From Coriaria nepalensis (lineage: Eukaryota; Streptophyta; Magnoliopsida; Cucurbitales; Coriariaceae), in NCBI GenBank assembly GCA_027186245.1, contig CP114491.1, positions 10,227,501-10,291,500 on the forward strand: a stretch of DNA of 64,000 bases, written 5' to 3'. Positions 1-12,900 of the stretch are shown piece by piece. Under the pieces are notes generated by a model. The model was not told where the DNA came from. It was given only the letters and a program-made list of their open reading frames with translations, and did no database searches. Position 1 is the first letter of the stretch; each line of letters opens with the position of its first letter. A program made the position numbers and the translations under genes.

Positions 1-440
1 AAGTTCTTTGCAAAATTTCCAGATCCCAGTGAATTCAGGAAAATTTCCAGATTCCGGCGAAGAACTGGAATGTATGCGGATCTTTGTCGGAGTCTGCAGA
101 TCTTCCAGATTCCGGTGAAGTAGCTGATACTTACAGATTCTGTCGAAATTGGTAAATTTTCAAGATTCATCGGTGATCTGTATACATCTCTTATGACTTC
201 GGTGAAGATCTGGAAAATTTATAGACCCCATTGAAAATCATGAAAATTTCCAAATTCGGGAAAAAGTCAGGAAATATTTCAGATCCGGGTGGATGTCTGA
301 AGATTTAATAAATTAAGTAAAAAATATGAAAAATTCCAGACTCCGGCGAAAAACTCGGAATTTCCAGATTCTGGTGAAAACCTCAAATTTTTTTTTTCTC
401 TCCCTCGTCTGGGTTCTCCAGATTTCGGTGGAGGGAGATC
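1..440. repeat. Degenerate tandem repeat, roughly 40-bp period
   Basis: The stretch keeps returning to variants of a core close to CCAGATTCCGGTGAA, often followed by GATCTGG or AACTGG and then AAATTT. Copies can be seen near 20, 46, 104, 133, 160, 196, 265, 337, 365 and 419. Spacing and sequence are irregular, so this is an old, diverged array and not a fresh satellite. It carries no convincing coding frame, and the short open frames across it are not conserved-looking. It may continue to the left of the window. Confidence 0.6.
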
Positions 441-1308
441 GAGGTGAGAGATTTTATGCAAATATGAAGAGGAACAAAAAAAAAAAAAGAAGCTTTATTC
501 GATCAATTTTCTGCTCGAGTTTTTATTTGAGTGGAGCAGGAAACAATGTGAAAGGTACTCCCTGCCCCCATCCAACCACATTAATTGCACTCAGCTTAGA
601 TACACACTACCATAACCACCCAAAATTTCTAAAAAAATATAAAAAATAAACGTATAAATATCACATGCACAAAAAAAAAAAAAAAAAAAAAAAAGGAAGC
701 AATTATATGTACTCAATAATAATGTGTTTGAAGCTTTACAGTGACCCTTCTTTTCTTCCCATTTCTCAAACCCACCAAAATACAAAAGATAGCAAGCAAG
801 CAAGCAAATGAGATGGCTATCCCTCCCTCCATCTGATGGCCCACCTTGTAACTTCAAACCTAAGGCACATCTGCATCCAATGAGAATGCTTATTTACTTC
901 ACATTTGTACCAAGGTCTACTTTTAAAACTATATTGACAAGATCATATGTAACTAACTTATAAAGATAGTACAAGATACCATAAAATAATCCAGAAAGCT
1001 TCATGTTGTGTAAGATGAGAATACAATGGGTAAACATATTGTGGGATAATTGTGAGAACAGATTCATGAGACAAATTCTGCTTCTTCATATTGAAGTGCA
1101 AGAAACTTTTTTATTTGATTGTCAAAGAAATAACCAACAAAAATAGATGGTGATAAGCCTATACAACACACATGAACATGCATAATAACCCAATCAATGA
1201 GAGCAAACTAACGAATAGTTTACAGAGCCAAGAAAAGAACAGAGCGGAATAGAAGATAATTGGTCTAGAACCTTGGTCACGCGGTTTATGTTTTTGGAGC
1301 AGATAATT
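441..1308. other. Intergenic DNA, 3' flank of the FLA gene
   Basis: No gene is seen. The part next to 1308 should hold the 3' untranslated region of the FLA gene on the minus strand. A run of about 24 A lies near 670-695. Short open frames here have no recognisable domain. Confidence 0.5.
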
Positions 1309-3744
1309 TCATTGGCAAGTTGTGAAACGAGAATCTTGTCCAACGGCACCAAGCAGCATACGGCATGCAACTTCTAGCAATTTTCCTGTCATATTAACAA
1401 ACAGTTGAGTTTGAGCACATGTAGATAAATGAAAGTTACAACATATCCTGTCCACAATATACCTAGCAACCTTATGACCAACTTTATTTTCATAATAATG
1501 TTGCTTAAAAAATGCCCCCTAGAGAATAATCAAGTAAGTAATCACGAGTCTAGAATACTTAAATGAAACAGTGAACAGGCATACCAAAAATGAAACAGTT
1601 ACTTCCTAGTAAAAGCTAAGGAGGAGCCATTGTCGTTAGCATGGTCGATATTTGTTCTCTTATGCTTTGCATACATTTGGGTAGAGACAGATAAAATTAG
1701 ATCATTAGTATTTCAAACTAGATCTTTGGGGAAAAAAACTGCCTCTGGGTGTTTAAGAAGGGGGACCCCTTCCATTTGGGATGGATCCATCTTCGAGGCA
1801 TAATCAATTAGGAACTCCATAGTCATCAGACTCCGTCAAATCTTTTACAACAGATTCATGTTTTTGTTCCATCTATATTTTCAGGTATATAAAGGTGACG
1901 ATGATGCCGGTGGAAATGTTGCCGAAACAGTGTCTGTAAAAGAACAATAATAACATCATCCTAATTCTTATGTGAAAGTATGCAGGCTTGTTCTAGAGGT
2001 TAATTACTCCCTTGAGCCTCACATAACCATGATCTAATTTCATCCTATAAAATTACCACACAAACTAATTTTCCCCCACTAACTACATACATTTACCCTT
2101 TTCTTCAAAACCAAGATTCAATTAAAAGAAAAAAAAAAGTCCACATCTCAGATCCGTCATCACCATCGATAAACCCAAATCTTGAAGCAACTGCAATTCT
2201 TACCTTTTTACTAGATGATACATCTACACCTAACACATACATTCATCAACACGAATACTACTTCTGATTTCTGAAACAAAATTCTCACAAACATGATCCG
2301 TACATATGAAGAGGAGAAAAAAAAGAAGAAGAGCAATTAATAAAATTTAAAGTATTAAGAATAACTCAATAACTCAAAGTTCAATAAATTACTTATAAAA
2401 AATTAACATACCTCTCCGGGGCCCGGTCACAACCTTGGCGGGTTGAACAGTTTTTGCAGGGGCCTTAACCTCCTCCGGGGGGAACAAAACCCCATCAATA
2501 CCCTGCACTGAGATCCGGTCATCCGTATAAATATCTGGGTCAAATAAATAAGCAGACCCATCTCCCTGCCCAAACTTGACAGAACCATCGGCCTCTTCAG
2601 CAACCACCTTATGAGGCAACCTCAAGGTGTCATATCGGACCTTCCCGAACCTTCTAACCGCATTGTACATACTTTCCTCCGTCTGATATTCCGGAATCAA
2701 ATGATAGTACATTATTTGCTCCGGTGCACCTGGTTCACTAAGTTGGTCCGTGGTCAGCTTAGCCATGGCCTCGTCGTTTGGAGCCAATACAGTTAGAACG
2801 TAACCTTCTGACACTAACCGACCCATTTCTGTGGCCAATGATGTTAGATTCACTAATATATCGGCCATTTCGTTGTATCCACCGTAGTGTAGTAAGGTTT
2901 GGATAAAGTCCTTGACTTGCCTTTCGCCGTTGAAGTGGTGGTGTGGACCACCGGGCCCGGGCGCGGGAGCCGGAGCCAGTGAGGGACCAGGAGCTAAAGC
3001 GTCGAAGATTGGAAGAACAGGAGGACTACCAGGTGGAACCGGTGGTGCCGGTTTCTTCAACCGGTGAGTCCTGGGGTCCACTTCAGGTGCACCTTCAGGT
3101 TTCACGGCGGTTATATCCCGGAGATTTCGTCGGCGATTGAAATCGTCTTGTACGGATTGAGGAACAAGTAACCGCTCGATTCCGTGTATGACTCCGTCGG
3201 GTCGGGTAACAGAATCCGGGTGGATCACATTGGCCAGATCAACAGTCCGTTCGCCCGACTTCTGCCGTGTCAGGTTAACAACGTGCTTGGAGAGAGTTCG
3301 ATGCTGAGTCGACTCAGTGTGACTCGGCCACTCGTTTGACCCGATCCGAGTCGGAACGACGTGGAACATCAAAAGAGTCTGGAGCGACTTCAAATTACCT
3401 GGTTCAAGCAAGAATCGTTTGAACTCCGGGTCGAGATCGCGCTCGAGAGCTTCGTTTTTCGGAGCGAAGATGGTGATGTTGTGCTCGCCGACGGCATCTT
3501 CAAGGATGTGCAGAAGCATAGCCTTCTCAACCAGCTCGGCGAGCTCAGTGTAATGCGAGTCCAACAGAGCGACGAGAACGGAGTTGGAGTTGATCTGACT
3601 CGAGCTCCCGGGAGAAGAAGACGACCTAGGTGAGGAATTTACCGGCAATGCAGAAACAACTCCAGCGGAAATGAAGAGGAGGAGGAGGAGTGCGTAAGGA
3701 GTAAGCAATATCTTCGCAGCGCCGCCATAGATGAGGGAATCCAT
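1309..3744 (-). CDS. Fasciclin-like arabinogalactan protein, FLA15-18 group
   Basis: Two coding exons: 2412-3744 and 1309-1385, joined across a 1,026-nt intron (phase 1), giving 469 residues. An N-terminal signal peptide with a leucine-rich core (about residues 15-32) predicts secretion to the wall. Two fasciclin domains follow (about 50-200 and 275-425). Between them lies a proline/alanine stretch (LAPAPAPGPGG, about 256-266), typical of hydroxyproline-rich arabinogalactan sites. The last 25 residues come from the small second exon and end in SRFTTCQ. There is no hydrophobic GPI-anchor tail, as known for the FLA15-18 subgroup, whose length (about 445-470) also matches. FLA proteins are linked to cell adhesion and wall architecture; the role of this subgroup is less clear. 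Which of FLA15-18 it matches best cannot be decided here. Reading the first exon through into the intron would give a false C-terminus. Confidence 0.93.
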
Positions 3745-3775
3745 GGCGACCGAGGAGCTCGGCAGATTCAGACAC

Positions 3776-3780
<5 letters not shown>

Positions 3781-3807
<27 letters not shown>
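3781..3807. repeat. (GA)n microsatellite in the FLA leader
   Basis: About thirteen GA units lie 37 bases upstream of the FLA start codon. Read on the minus strand this is a CT-rich leader, common in plant 5' untranslated regions. Confidence 0.8.
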
Positions 3808-3809
<2 letters not shown>

Positions 3810-3839
3810 AAGAGCTTAGAGGAGTGAGAAAAATAAGCG

Positions 3840-3852
3840 AGTATTATATATT
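3840..3852 (-). promoter_or_regulatory. Probable TATA box of the FLA gene
   Basis: On the minus strand the sequence AAAATATATAATAC lies about 100 bases upstream of the FLA ATG at 3744. It would place transcription start near 3815 with a short CT-rich leader. The call rests on position and motif only. Confidence 0.45.
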
Positions 3853-4811
3853 TTGTTGTAGTTTTTCCTGTGGCTTTGCTTTTGTTTTCTTATTATATTT
3901 TATGGGTTGGTAAAATGGGAGTGTCGGTTGGGGAAGGCGGGTGAGAAAGACACGTGGAAAATGATGATTGGATGCGGGAGAGTGAAAAAGGGATGGAAAC
4001 TAAGCGCTGAGAAAAATAAATGAGATGATGGAGTAATTATTTATATAAATTATATAATTATAAATTAATTTTATTTTAATATAAAATTTGTTATTAAAAA
4101 GATAAATATAATGGAAAAAAGTTGGTTGGGGATAAAAGCTTAAGACAAGACAACATGTGTTATTTTTAATGTCTTGTTTTGCCAGGCAGCAGCTGAGCTG
4201 TTACTTTCCAACTCAGCAATATTTTGCTTCGCACTCAATTCCAATCAAAATTAAAAGCAATACAAATTACCCATTTCACACTCTGCCTTTTTCACCCTCA
4301 GTAATTTTAAATAAACATTTTTTATTTTTTATTTTTTATTTTTAACCTTCACCTCTGCCTTATAACTAATCTCAAAAACTGACTTATTCCACGTAACTAA
4401 GATCTAGCAGATAATAAAATGCTGCCAAAAAATTAAAACAATTTCATCAATGAATGAAAGAACTAATATCACATGGTACCTACTGAAACAATTCTATTCA
4501 CTAATTATCACATTGTAACAACTAGCATCAGTAACCTACGAAAAGAAAAAAAAGATCAAATAATCTTAAAAATATACCTCTTTTACAACGTTTTCATCAC
4601 AACATTTTTTCTTTCACTTTTTTCTTAAGGATTTAACAAGCTTATGAAAAATCAAAGAGTTCCTCGACCAAAATCATACACAACAATGGTTATCATCTAA
4701 GATATCCCCTTTCTCTGTCTTTGGGTGCTTTCGAGTTACTAGTTAGCCCGGAATTTGACTTGCCTGGTTTAAACCAAAATCTTTACCCAATTTGGGGCTA
4801 TAAGACTTGTT
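3853..4811. other. Intergenic DNA between FLA and TPR7
   Basis: Upstream region of FLA (minus strand) followed by the 3' flank of the TPR7-like gene. It is AT-rich, with T-runs near 4320-4345. No coding feature is seen. Confidence 0.5.
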
Positions 4812-7800
4812 CTAACGCCCAATGAAGCCAAACCAATGAAGGATTACAGCCAAGAGAAGTATGATAATTGCCAGAATCATACCAGGCCTTCCCAGAAGCC
4901 AATTCTTTGTCTTCCTAGCGCCTTCCACCCCTCTTTGAATCTTATTGGCCCAGTTCATCTGCATGAACAGTTCAAGGCAAGTCAACAACAGACATATATA
5001 AGCTAACATTAAATGCTGAACCTAGTCCAACTATGACTGTATTCAAAGCTACGTATTCTCAAACTTGCAGAAATTCACTTCACATAATATATTATTACGT
5101 AGAACCACGACCATTAGATACTGTAAGAAATAAAAGAAAGTAATTCAAGGGTGAGACTGATCAAGTGAGGTACCATTCTATCCAAGTCCTCGGGTGATAA
5201 AGATGACATGGCTTGCTGTGCTTTAGCTGCATCTTCTCGAGAAAGCTTCAAACCAAATTGTTCGCTCATGTTTGCCATCGTGTCGGGACTCATATTTTTC
5301 ATCATCGACGAAAACATCTGCCAAACATCCAACAGAAAAAAATAAGAGATTTGCATATGCATGAGATGATACAAACTTTATTCAGGAATAATGGAATATA
5401 TCTAACATTAGTGATAATAGGATGTTCCCATTGGGAATTAGTAACAGAAACCCATACTTTTGAATTGTGAATTTAAAAATAAAACATCTTTTAAACTTGG
5501 TTTGTAAAATTAACGCACCTGACGCATTGCTGGATCTTTCATTTGATTTCTCATCTGTTCCTGTAAATCAACACTCGAGTTTGGGAAGGTTGACTGAGCA
5601 GTAGAAGTTTCACCTGCTAAACTAGTTCCATTAGCTGCAGCTTTTAAGGTTTCAGGTAATCTGAAGTTTGAACTTAAGCCAGCGTCACTTTTAGCAGCTG
5701 CCATTGGAATTCTGTCTGTTCCTTTCAAAGATGAGGCCATTTCGAACATCTTCTGAAGTTCCTCCGGTGACATTGTACCCATCATATTGGTCGCCATTTT
5801 AAGCATCTCAGGTGTCAAATTTTGACTGTCAAAACTTGAACCTGCAGAAGAACCACCCCCAAGATATGGGTTTACACCCTGTAAAGATGTAGCCATTTCG
5901 ACCATCTTTTGGAGTTCTTCAGGTGACATGTTATTAATCATACTTGAGGCAGTTTTGACCATGTCAGGAGAAATCTCTCCAAATTTTCCAGAACTTGAAG
6001 AAGCCGAGGAGTTAGAAGCAGCATTTGACATGAAATTCTGCCTTTCATTCGTGGCTGTACTTTGACTTTTAGAAAGCTCAGTATTTTCTTGTAGCTGAGC
6101 AGTCGAACACTCGCTGGAGGAACCTTTATCATTTTCCACAGACTCAGTATCTTCTTCTTCTTCAGTTATTTCTTCTATTAGAATATCTACATAACAAAAG
6201 TCAGATGTCAGAGATTGGTTAACCTGGCCTGTAATTGACTAATGAAACTCTTAACTGACTTAGATACCCATCCCCCCCTTTTTTTTTCCTTTTTAATTTT
6301 TTCCCCTATCAAACAAGGAGAAAAAGGAGAAATAAAAACTAAAATTACTAAAGGAACATACTTTGAGATGCACGCTCACCACCTTTGGCCAATTGCTCCT
6401 TGGCATCCCTGTGACAATTACAATCAAACAACTTGATCACTTGGGATGAGTGACAAATTTTATAACCATTTACTCAAACAAACATGCTCAATGACAAAAC
6501 AGAATCCAACATTGGGACTAAGAGTCATTAGTTGACATGTTCCACAATTCATATTAAAATATAATGTACCAATATGCATTGCCTATATTTCACTACATTC
6601 TATCCACTACAATATTCTCCTCTACCTGAATTCACACACAAGAAAGAAACAATACCTTAAAACATCTGCAACAGTTTCATCATCAGGTGTTACTTCAAGT
6701 GCGTTGGTCAAATCCGTGACTGCTTTCTGAGATAATCAGAGAGGCGATCAATAACAGATGCATATTAGCAGACAATTGTGTACACCAAACATATTTTAGA
6801 AGGGTAATGCACTCGGTGATTAACATAATATCCAAAAACAAAAAAAAAAAAACGTACTCGGAATTGACCTAGTTCTTTATATGCTTGACCTCTTCGATAT
6901 AGAGCTTTTACATTCTTCGCATCATACGCTAGGACCTGAAGTAATAGAATAACATTATCTCCATTCTCCAAACAAGTAGGAACTCTTTAACAAATCATTA
7001 GTATCACCATTTTCTAGTATCATATTATAAGAGAAAATAGCTTCTCCCTACCTCAGAACCTTCCTCTATGCACTCATGATACTGCCTTGTTTTCAAGTAA
7101 CACGACATCAAATTGAGAGAGCATGCTAACAGAAGTGTGCTGCCTCTGGAAGATGGAATCCCCTTTAGATTTTTCTTTGCCTGAGATTTCATGTAGAAAG
7201 AATCAGAATTTCACAACTGAGATGGGTAATCTTAGCCCTTGTCGGAAAAATTGAAACAAACATTGAATTGTCAGTCTAGTACACTTACAAGAAGATACTT
7301 CTCTAGGGCATCATTGAAACGACCTTGTCTATGAAACTCGTTTCCCTGCAGAAGAATAAAAAATGAAATCAATATATATGCGTGGTAGAAGCAATATTTG
7401 TAATTAGAATCATGGACCATAGTAGATAATTTTGAAATTAACTGTTCTTTAGCTTCCATGTACTGATTACACACAGAGCCCACGAGGTTAGTATGAATTA
7501 TATTTTCAAAAGAATTCCAATAATTGACCATCTTCCCCCATCTCTCTGTCATCAAATAGTTGCTCATTGAAAGTAGAAAATCTGACTAACTGGATATATT
7601 GAGGTTACGGATATTCACTGATTTTTATTCTCGCACTATTTCATGCATTGTAGCATTTGATGGATTGCCTGGGTTGTGTAAGAAAATCCCTCCAAACAAT
7701 TAAATCTTCAGAGCACATGTTCCTTTCACTACAGTGTTCCCTTAATCATCCACTAAAATACCAGCTTAAATTTTTTTCGTCAATTCATCCATTGACAGTG

Positions 7801-8822
7801 GGTTTCAAGTATCGATGTGACATTGAGACAAGATAGATATTGTTACCTGTTTCTTCAACATCTCAGCTGCATTCAATTCATAATTGATCCGTCCATCAAC
7901 ACTAGCACGCATAGCTGCAAGTTCTTCAGGGGATGCAGTAGCCATTTTCTCACCAATCTCAGCCATTTCCTCTGGACGGGTACCTTTTAACTGCTCTGCA
8001 GCACGTCTCAAGTCTTCTGGCCGCATGTTCTTTATGCTCTCAGATGCCATCTTCATTAAGTCCGGATTAGACATCATCTGAAAGGCCAACGCATATGATG
8101 ACAGTAAAAAATCCATGAGATGACCACTTGTGCAGAACTAAAAGCCCGTAAAAGGAATAAGCAAAAGAATGGAATAAAAATCCACTTCGCAGAGAAAATT
8201 TGAGTTGCGAAATACATTATATATGAGTTATGAGCCACTCCCAGTTAAATTCTGGTAAGCCATACTAATTGCAGTTAGAGTTGGAGTGTCTCAAAAGGTA
8301 CAGTGTTTACAGTTCATTAGGTCCAGCCATTGAAACTCGTGGTCCATGACCCTCTATGATACAAATGCAAGATCCACTTTATCTAAGCATTCAATCAAAT
8401 TTCAGACTCAAACTAACCCGAACACCAATTTGAAACTCTTAACCCAAATAAAACCCAAACAAGTGACATCTCATTTCAACCCATCCAATCCCCCATAGCC
8501 ATAGCTTTCAAAATTCAGATTTGAAACAACACAGGTCAAGTGAAAATCAACAAATACTACCATCAAGCATACGTTCATATCTAAATTTCTTAAGAAATGA
8601 AAAACACCGGATCCAGAATGAACATGCGTCCAGAAAAAGATTAGACAATTCAAAGAAATAGAGATCTCTGGAAAATTAGAGATAGATCCAAAAAAGAGAA
8701 AGCAAATCCAGACGTAAGAAGAGAACCTGCTCCTGTATCCTAGCGAAGTCGGTGGTTGACATACGGCTCATCTGTTCTTGAGCCAATTTCATCAATTCCG
8801 GATCCATCATTCCGTTAAACAT
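4812..8822 (-). CDS. TPR7: OEP61/TPR7-type TPR receptor for Hsp70, tail-anchored
   Basis: Ten coding exons: 8727-8822, 8077-7847, 7345-7289, 7180-7052, 6935-6858, 6726-6656, 6408-6362, 6186-5519, 5317-5174 and 4958-4812. Phases agree throughout and give 555 residues, the length of Arabidopsis TPR7 (OEP61). A three-repeat TPR block spans about residues 105-220 and includes [20 protein letters not shown], typical of the carboxylate clamp that binds the Hsp70 C-terminus. The long eighth exon is low-complexity, with two near-identical MSPEELQKM segments; related MSP or SPEEL motifs recur in the ninth and second exons. The last exon ends in one hydrophobic helix, [19 protein letters not shown], two residues before the end: a tail anchor. 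The family acts at the ER and/or plastid outer envelope in guiding chaperone-bound preproteins. Start ATG 8822 opens [17 protein letters not shown]. Confidence 0.93.
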
Positions 8823-9999
8823 CCTTTCTCGCAATTTGAGATGGTAAACACAGAATTAATCTCAAATCTTCAAGAGATTGATGAAAATAGGGCTCGATTT
8901 GGGAATAGGCGATGAAATCGTAGAAAGGGGAATCTGAGGAAGCAAAAGGAAACTGTAGTTACTTTTTCTTCTATTTCAGAAAATAATATAGGAATGCAAA
9001 AAAAAAAAAGGAGGGATCGAACAAACGGTATGCGGCTTTTTCGAAGTTACTTAATTACCCCTCCTTTTTTTTTGTTTAATATCATATTCGATACTAAAAT
9101 AGATAATCATTCGAGATAGAACGGTGAATGATTTATTCGTATATTATGAGAGGAATCGATTCACTCCAAAATTTTCTTTTGTTTCAATTCTTGTAATTTT
9201 TTTTTTCTTTCTATTCTTGGAAAAATGTGTCTTCTAAAATTTGAGACCATCTCTTATGAATATAGGTGTAAGTTAGACTTTAAAAAAAATGGTACCTAAA
9301 AATGAATTTTATGAAAATTTGGAGTTATTTAAGTATGAATTTAAAATGCGTTTAAAAACTACCATTCACATCATTATATGCTAAAATCGGACTATAGCCC
9401 ATAGTCTCAAAATAAAATTTTTCTTAGTGAAATGACTTATCTTAATCGCATAATTATCATACATCATATCAAACTTATATATAATTAAAATAAATTATTA
9501 ATATAAATACAGTCTACTCAATAATTTTTCAAAATACTCAATTAAACCTCAATTCAAGCTCCTACAATCACGTTTAGACCTACAAAATACTACCATTACA
9601 TACCAGATAAAATTTATGTTTCACTAGTTTGAGTTCCTAAAGGCTTAAGTTACCTTGGGAAGCTCCCCATTTAAGCAAAAGTTTATACCATATCCTTCTC
9701 ACCTTGCATCCTCAATCCAAGTTGAAAACGAAAGAAAGCCTGTGATTAGCTCATCTCGAGTCAACCCGTCGTCGGCATAATCTATTATTCCCACTAAACA
9801 TCATACCATAATCTTTCCATGAGGTATAACTTACTCCAAAAAGATAAGAACTTTTCCTTCTTTTTTTGGGCATTCTATAGAATCTACACACCTTCCTGTT
9901 AACCGATTTCATACCACATCTCTTTACTTTCAGCCGAATCAAAACCTTAAGCACATAAAAGAATTCACAAAACCTCGTGGCTAAAATTGGTGTGTGAAT
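8823..9999. other. Intergenic DNA between TPR7 and LTN1
   Basis: Upstream region of TPR7 and 3' flank of listerin, both on the minus strand. AT-rich. The open frame on the minus strand at 9751-9954 has no recognisable domain and is not called. Confidence 0.5.
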
Positions 10000-12900
10000 T
10001 TAGAATGGAGACTGGCACAAGGGGCAAGATGATTTGTGAGAAGTTTGGAACCATCTATAGAGACAAGCGTCATGGAACTTGTGCTTGCAGGTCCTGCAAG
10101 CGAGACGTGGCATCCTGTGATTGGACGTGTGGATTACACTGTAACAGATGGGGCATTCCTCAACTCCTTCAAACTCCTTATCATAATTGCGCTTCCATAC
10201 CCCAATTGCTTCAGCCAAGGCTCCATTCTAAGACATCAACACAAGACAAATCAGTTCATCCCACAAGCTTTGATATTCATCTAGAGAAGAGAGATTCAAG
10301 ACGCCAACACAAGTATAAAGAAGGAGATACCTGATTACGAAGAAATGATGTCATAGACAATAGCCATTTCCTCTTCTTTACTTCACTGATCCCTAGGCTC
10401 TTCATGCATTCAACATCTAGGAGACGTAGTGGGTAAGATGGAGGAAGACGGATAACTAGGTCCATTCCAGTCTCATCTTTGGTATAAGTAGCAACGATTT
10501 CATTTGCTGCTTTGCTTACACTGACGGAGAAATTTTCATCAGCAATTTCAGCTTTCTTTATCTGCACGGAACATGGAAAAACACACCACACAGAATGAAT
10601 ATTCATTGCATGAGAAGGAACATCTTGAAATTATAGTCAAGTTGGCTCCAAGAGAGACAGAGAAGAGTTAAGAGAGAGAGATCAAAGAATAATTATGTCC
10701 AGATCAAATTATGGCAGTTTTTTTCCAAGAAATTCATGTTGACCAGAATCTAACAGGTTCATTATTATTCTTTTTTTGTGATTATCCATTCCAGCTGGTC
10801 TAGGTAAAAGGCCAACAGCAAAAGGTGTAAGAATTTAATCATGGGTCACACCTTTATCTATCTCACTCTAAAAGCTGTATCTATAATTGCCGAGGATAAT
10901 GTCAATTTATGCAGTTTAAGAGTTAAGTGAGAGAGAGAGAGAGAGAAAGAGAGAAACATGTGGGGGCAGTATAATTTTAAGACTCCACTCATATCCTCAG
11001 CGTACCTGAGACAGCTCATTTACTATGAGAGAAGGGCTACACCATGCTCTTGTGAAGGATTCAATTCCAGATGATTCAGAACGGTCACGTAGATCACTAA
11101 ACCATCCTCGAACATAAGCAGGGAGAATGCAAAGCATTAAACCAAATATTGCTCCAGCAAAGGAAGCCATCTTCAACTGATCAATAGGCCATAGTGATTC
11201 CACATAGATGAATAATGATCCTGTTGTAATGGCCTGTTTCGCTGCAGCTGCAGCTTCTGATAGCCCTTCTGGAAGCTTTGCATCTTTCTTCTTTTGAATA
11301 TTCAGCATGCTTTCTACAGGAATATGCTGGAAAAGGCAATCCAATATCATGGAGCTAGTAGAATTCTGTATGTAGTGGACCAATCTTTCTTTTGCAGGTG
11401 TAGATGAAGGCAATGACCATATATGTGATAGCAACAAAGACCAGGCAAGAAAGGCATTTACCTGTATTATTAGAAATTTACTCCACATCAGATATGCTAT
11501 GAATTACGAAAGCAGTTTCAGCTAATGACTGATGGTATTAAATTAAATTTCAAGGCTGCAGCAAAGACAAAAAGGAAAGGAAAACATTTTCCAGTAAATA
11601 AAGCACATTACCCTTTTCTGTGCAGTCAAATCCGTATCAAGAACCTCAATAGGCAGCCTCTCAATCATGTAAGATATTTCTTCTTTCAATTGGATAGTTT
11701 CTTCTGATGATAAATCAATTTGACTGGAGTCCTGGTCAGTGGTAGTATCAGAATCCGCATTACGGGTTATTTCTTCTTTAGTAATGGCCACATGACAAAT
11801 AGGATCTGTCGAAAGCATTACATAAGCAGCAGACTGCAGTGAAGGTAATGGATTAGAAGAGAAAAGGATGGCATACAAAGAGCTAATAGGCCCCTTACTG
11901 AGGCCCCAAAATTCAACTGATTTCATTGCTCTCTCTCTGGCAGTTTTTGGGGAGTGAGCAACATGTGAAGCTACTAAGTCCCAAAAGCATGAACGTTCCA
12001 ATCTAGAAGATGATATAACAGAAGCAGCATCATGAGAGCAGGAGTTTGCAATGACCTCAGAAAGGCCAGTGCAAAAGAACAGGCGAAGAATACCTTCTAG
12101 AATCCGATCTTTCACAGAATCTCTTTTATCTGATTTCACCACATTTATACTTTCTGCTTCTTTGGCATGTTGAAATTCAAGAGATTCAGGAAACAGAGAA
12201 AATGACAGAAGGGAATTCCGTGCGATGTCAAAAGGAAATGGGTCTGATACCAGAACAATCTGCTCAAGTTTTTTACAAACATCCAAGCTTGTAGAAGCCA
12301 AGCTATTAGTTATGGCATCATCAACAGCTTCAGTAATTTCTTCCATCATGACCACTGCGGTTTGGATCCATCGCCTTATCTGAGATAAGAGAAAGTCCCA
12401 ATCTTCCTCATTGAATTGCTCCCAGCAATAATCAACAGATACAATCTGAAGCTCTGATAGCAACATCTGGACCATTGGCAGCTGATTAGCTGCAGGTGAT
12501 GCACCAGAAACTTGTCTTTGCTTTCGAAATAGTTCCAGTAAGAGCTCTTTCTCTCTAGAGCTAATTTTTCTTTTGAGCCTTGATGAATACACACCCTTAG
12601 TTCCACTAAAAGGATAACAAGATATAATTAAGTGAAACCAATCTTCCATATCTTCTCCAGACTGCCACAAGATCAAGGGTGCAAATGAAAGAGTTCTTTG
12701 GAGCCATCCTTCAATAGTATTCTGTATGAAGCTCTCCTTCCCAAAATCAGATTCAGAAACTCCATCAGATTCGGAACTTCTTTGCCATAATGATCTAGTG
12801 AGAACACTCACTATTACTGGAAGAATTTTTAAACAGCCAATGTTTACTTCTTCACCAATGAAAAGTTTATCAACCAAAAGTTCAAGCAGTGTTGTAGCTT

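Noticed and set aside
2943..3633. Plus-strand open frames opposite the FLA exon
   Set aside because: They are by-products of the GC-rich FLA coding strand: Arg/Glu-rich, with no family match and no splice context.
9987..10334. Plus-strand open frame of 115 codons opposite the end of LTN1
   Set aside because: It is antisense to the listerin RING exon. Its Cys-rich look is the complement of the RING codons, and it has no domain of its own.
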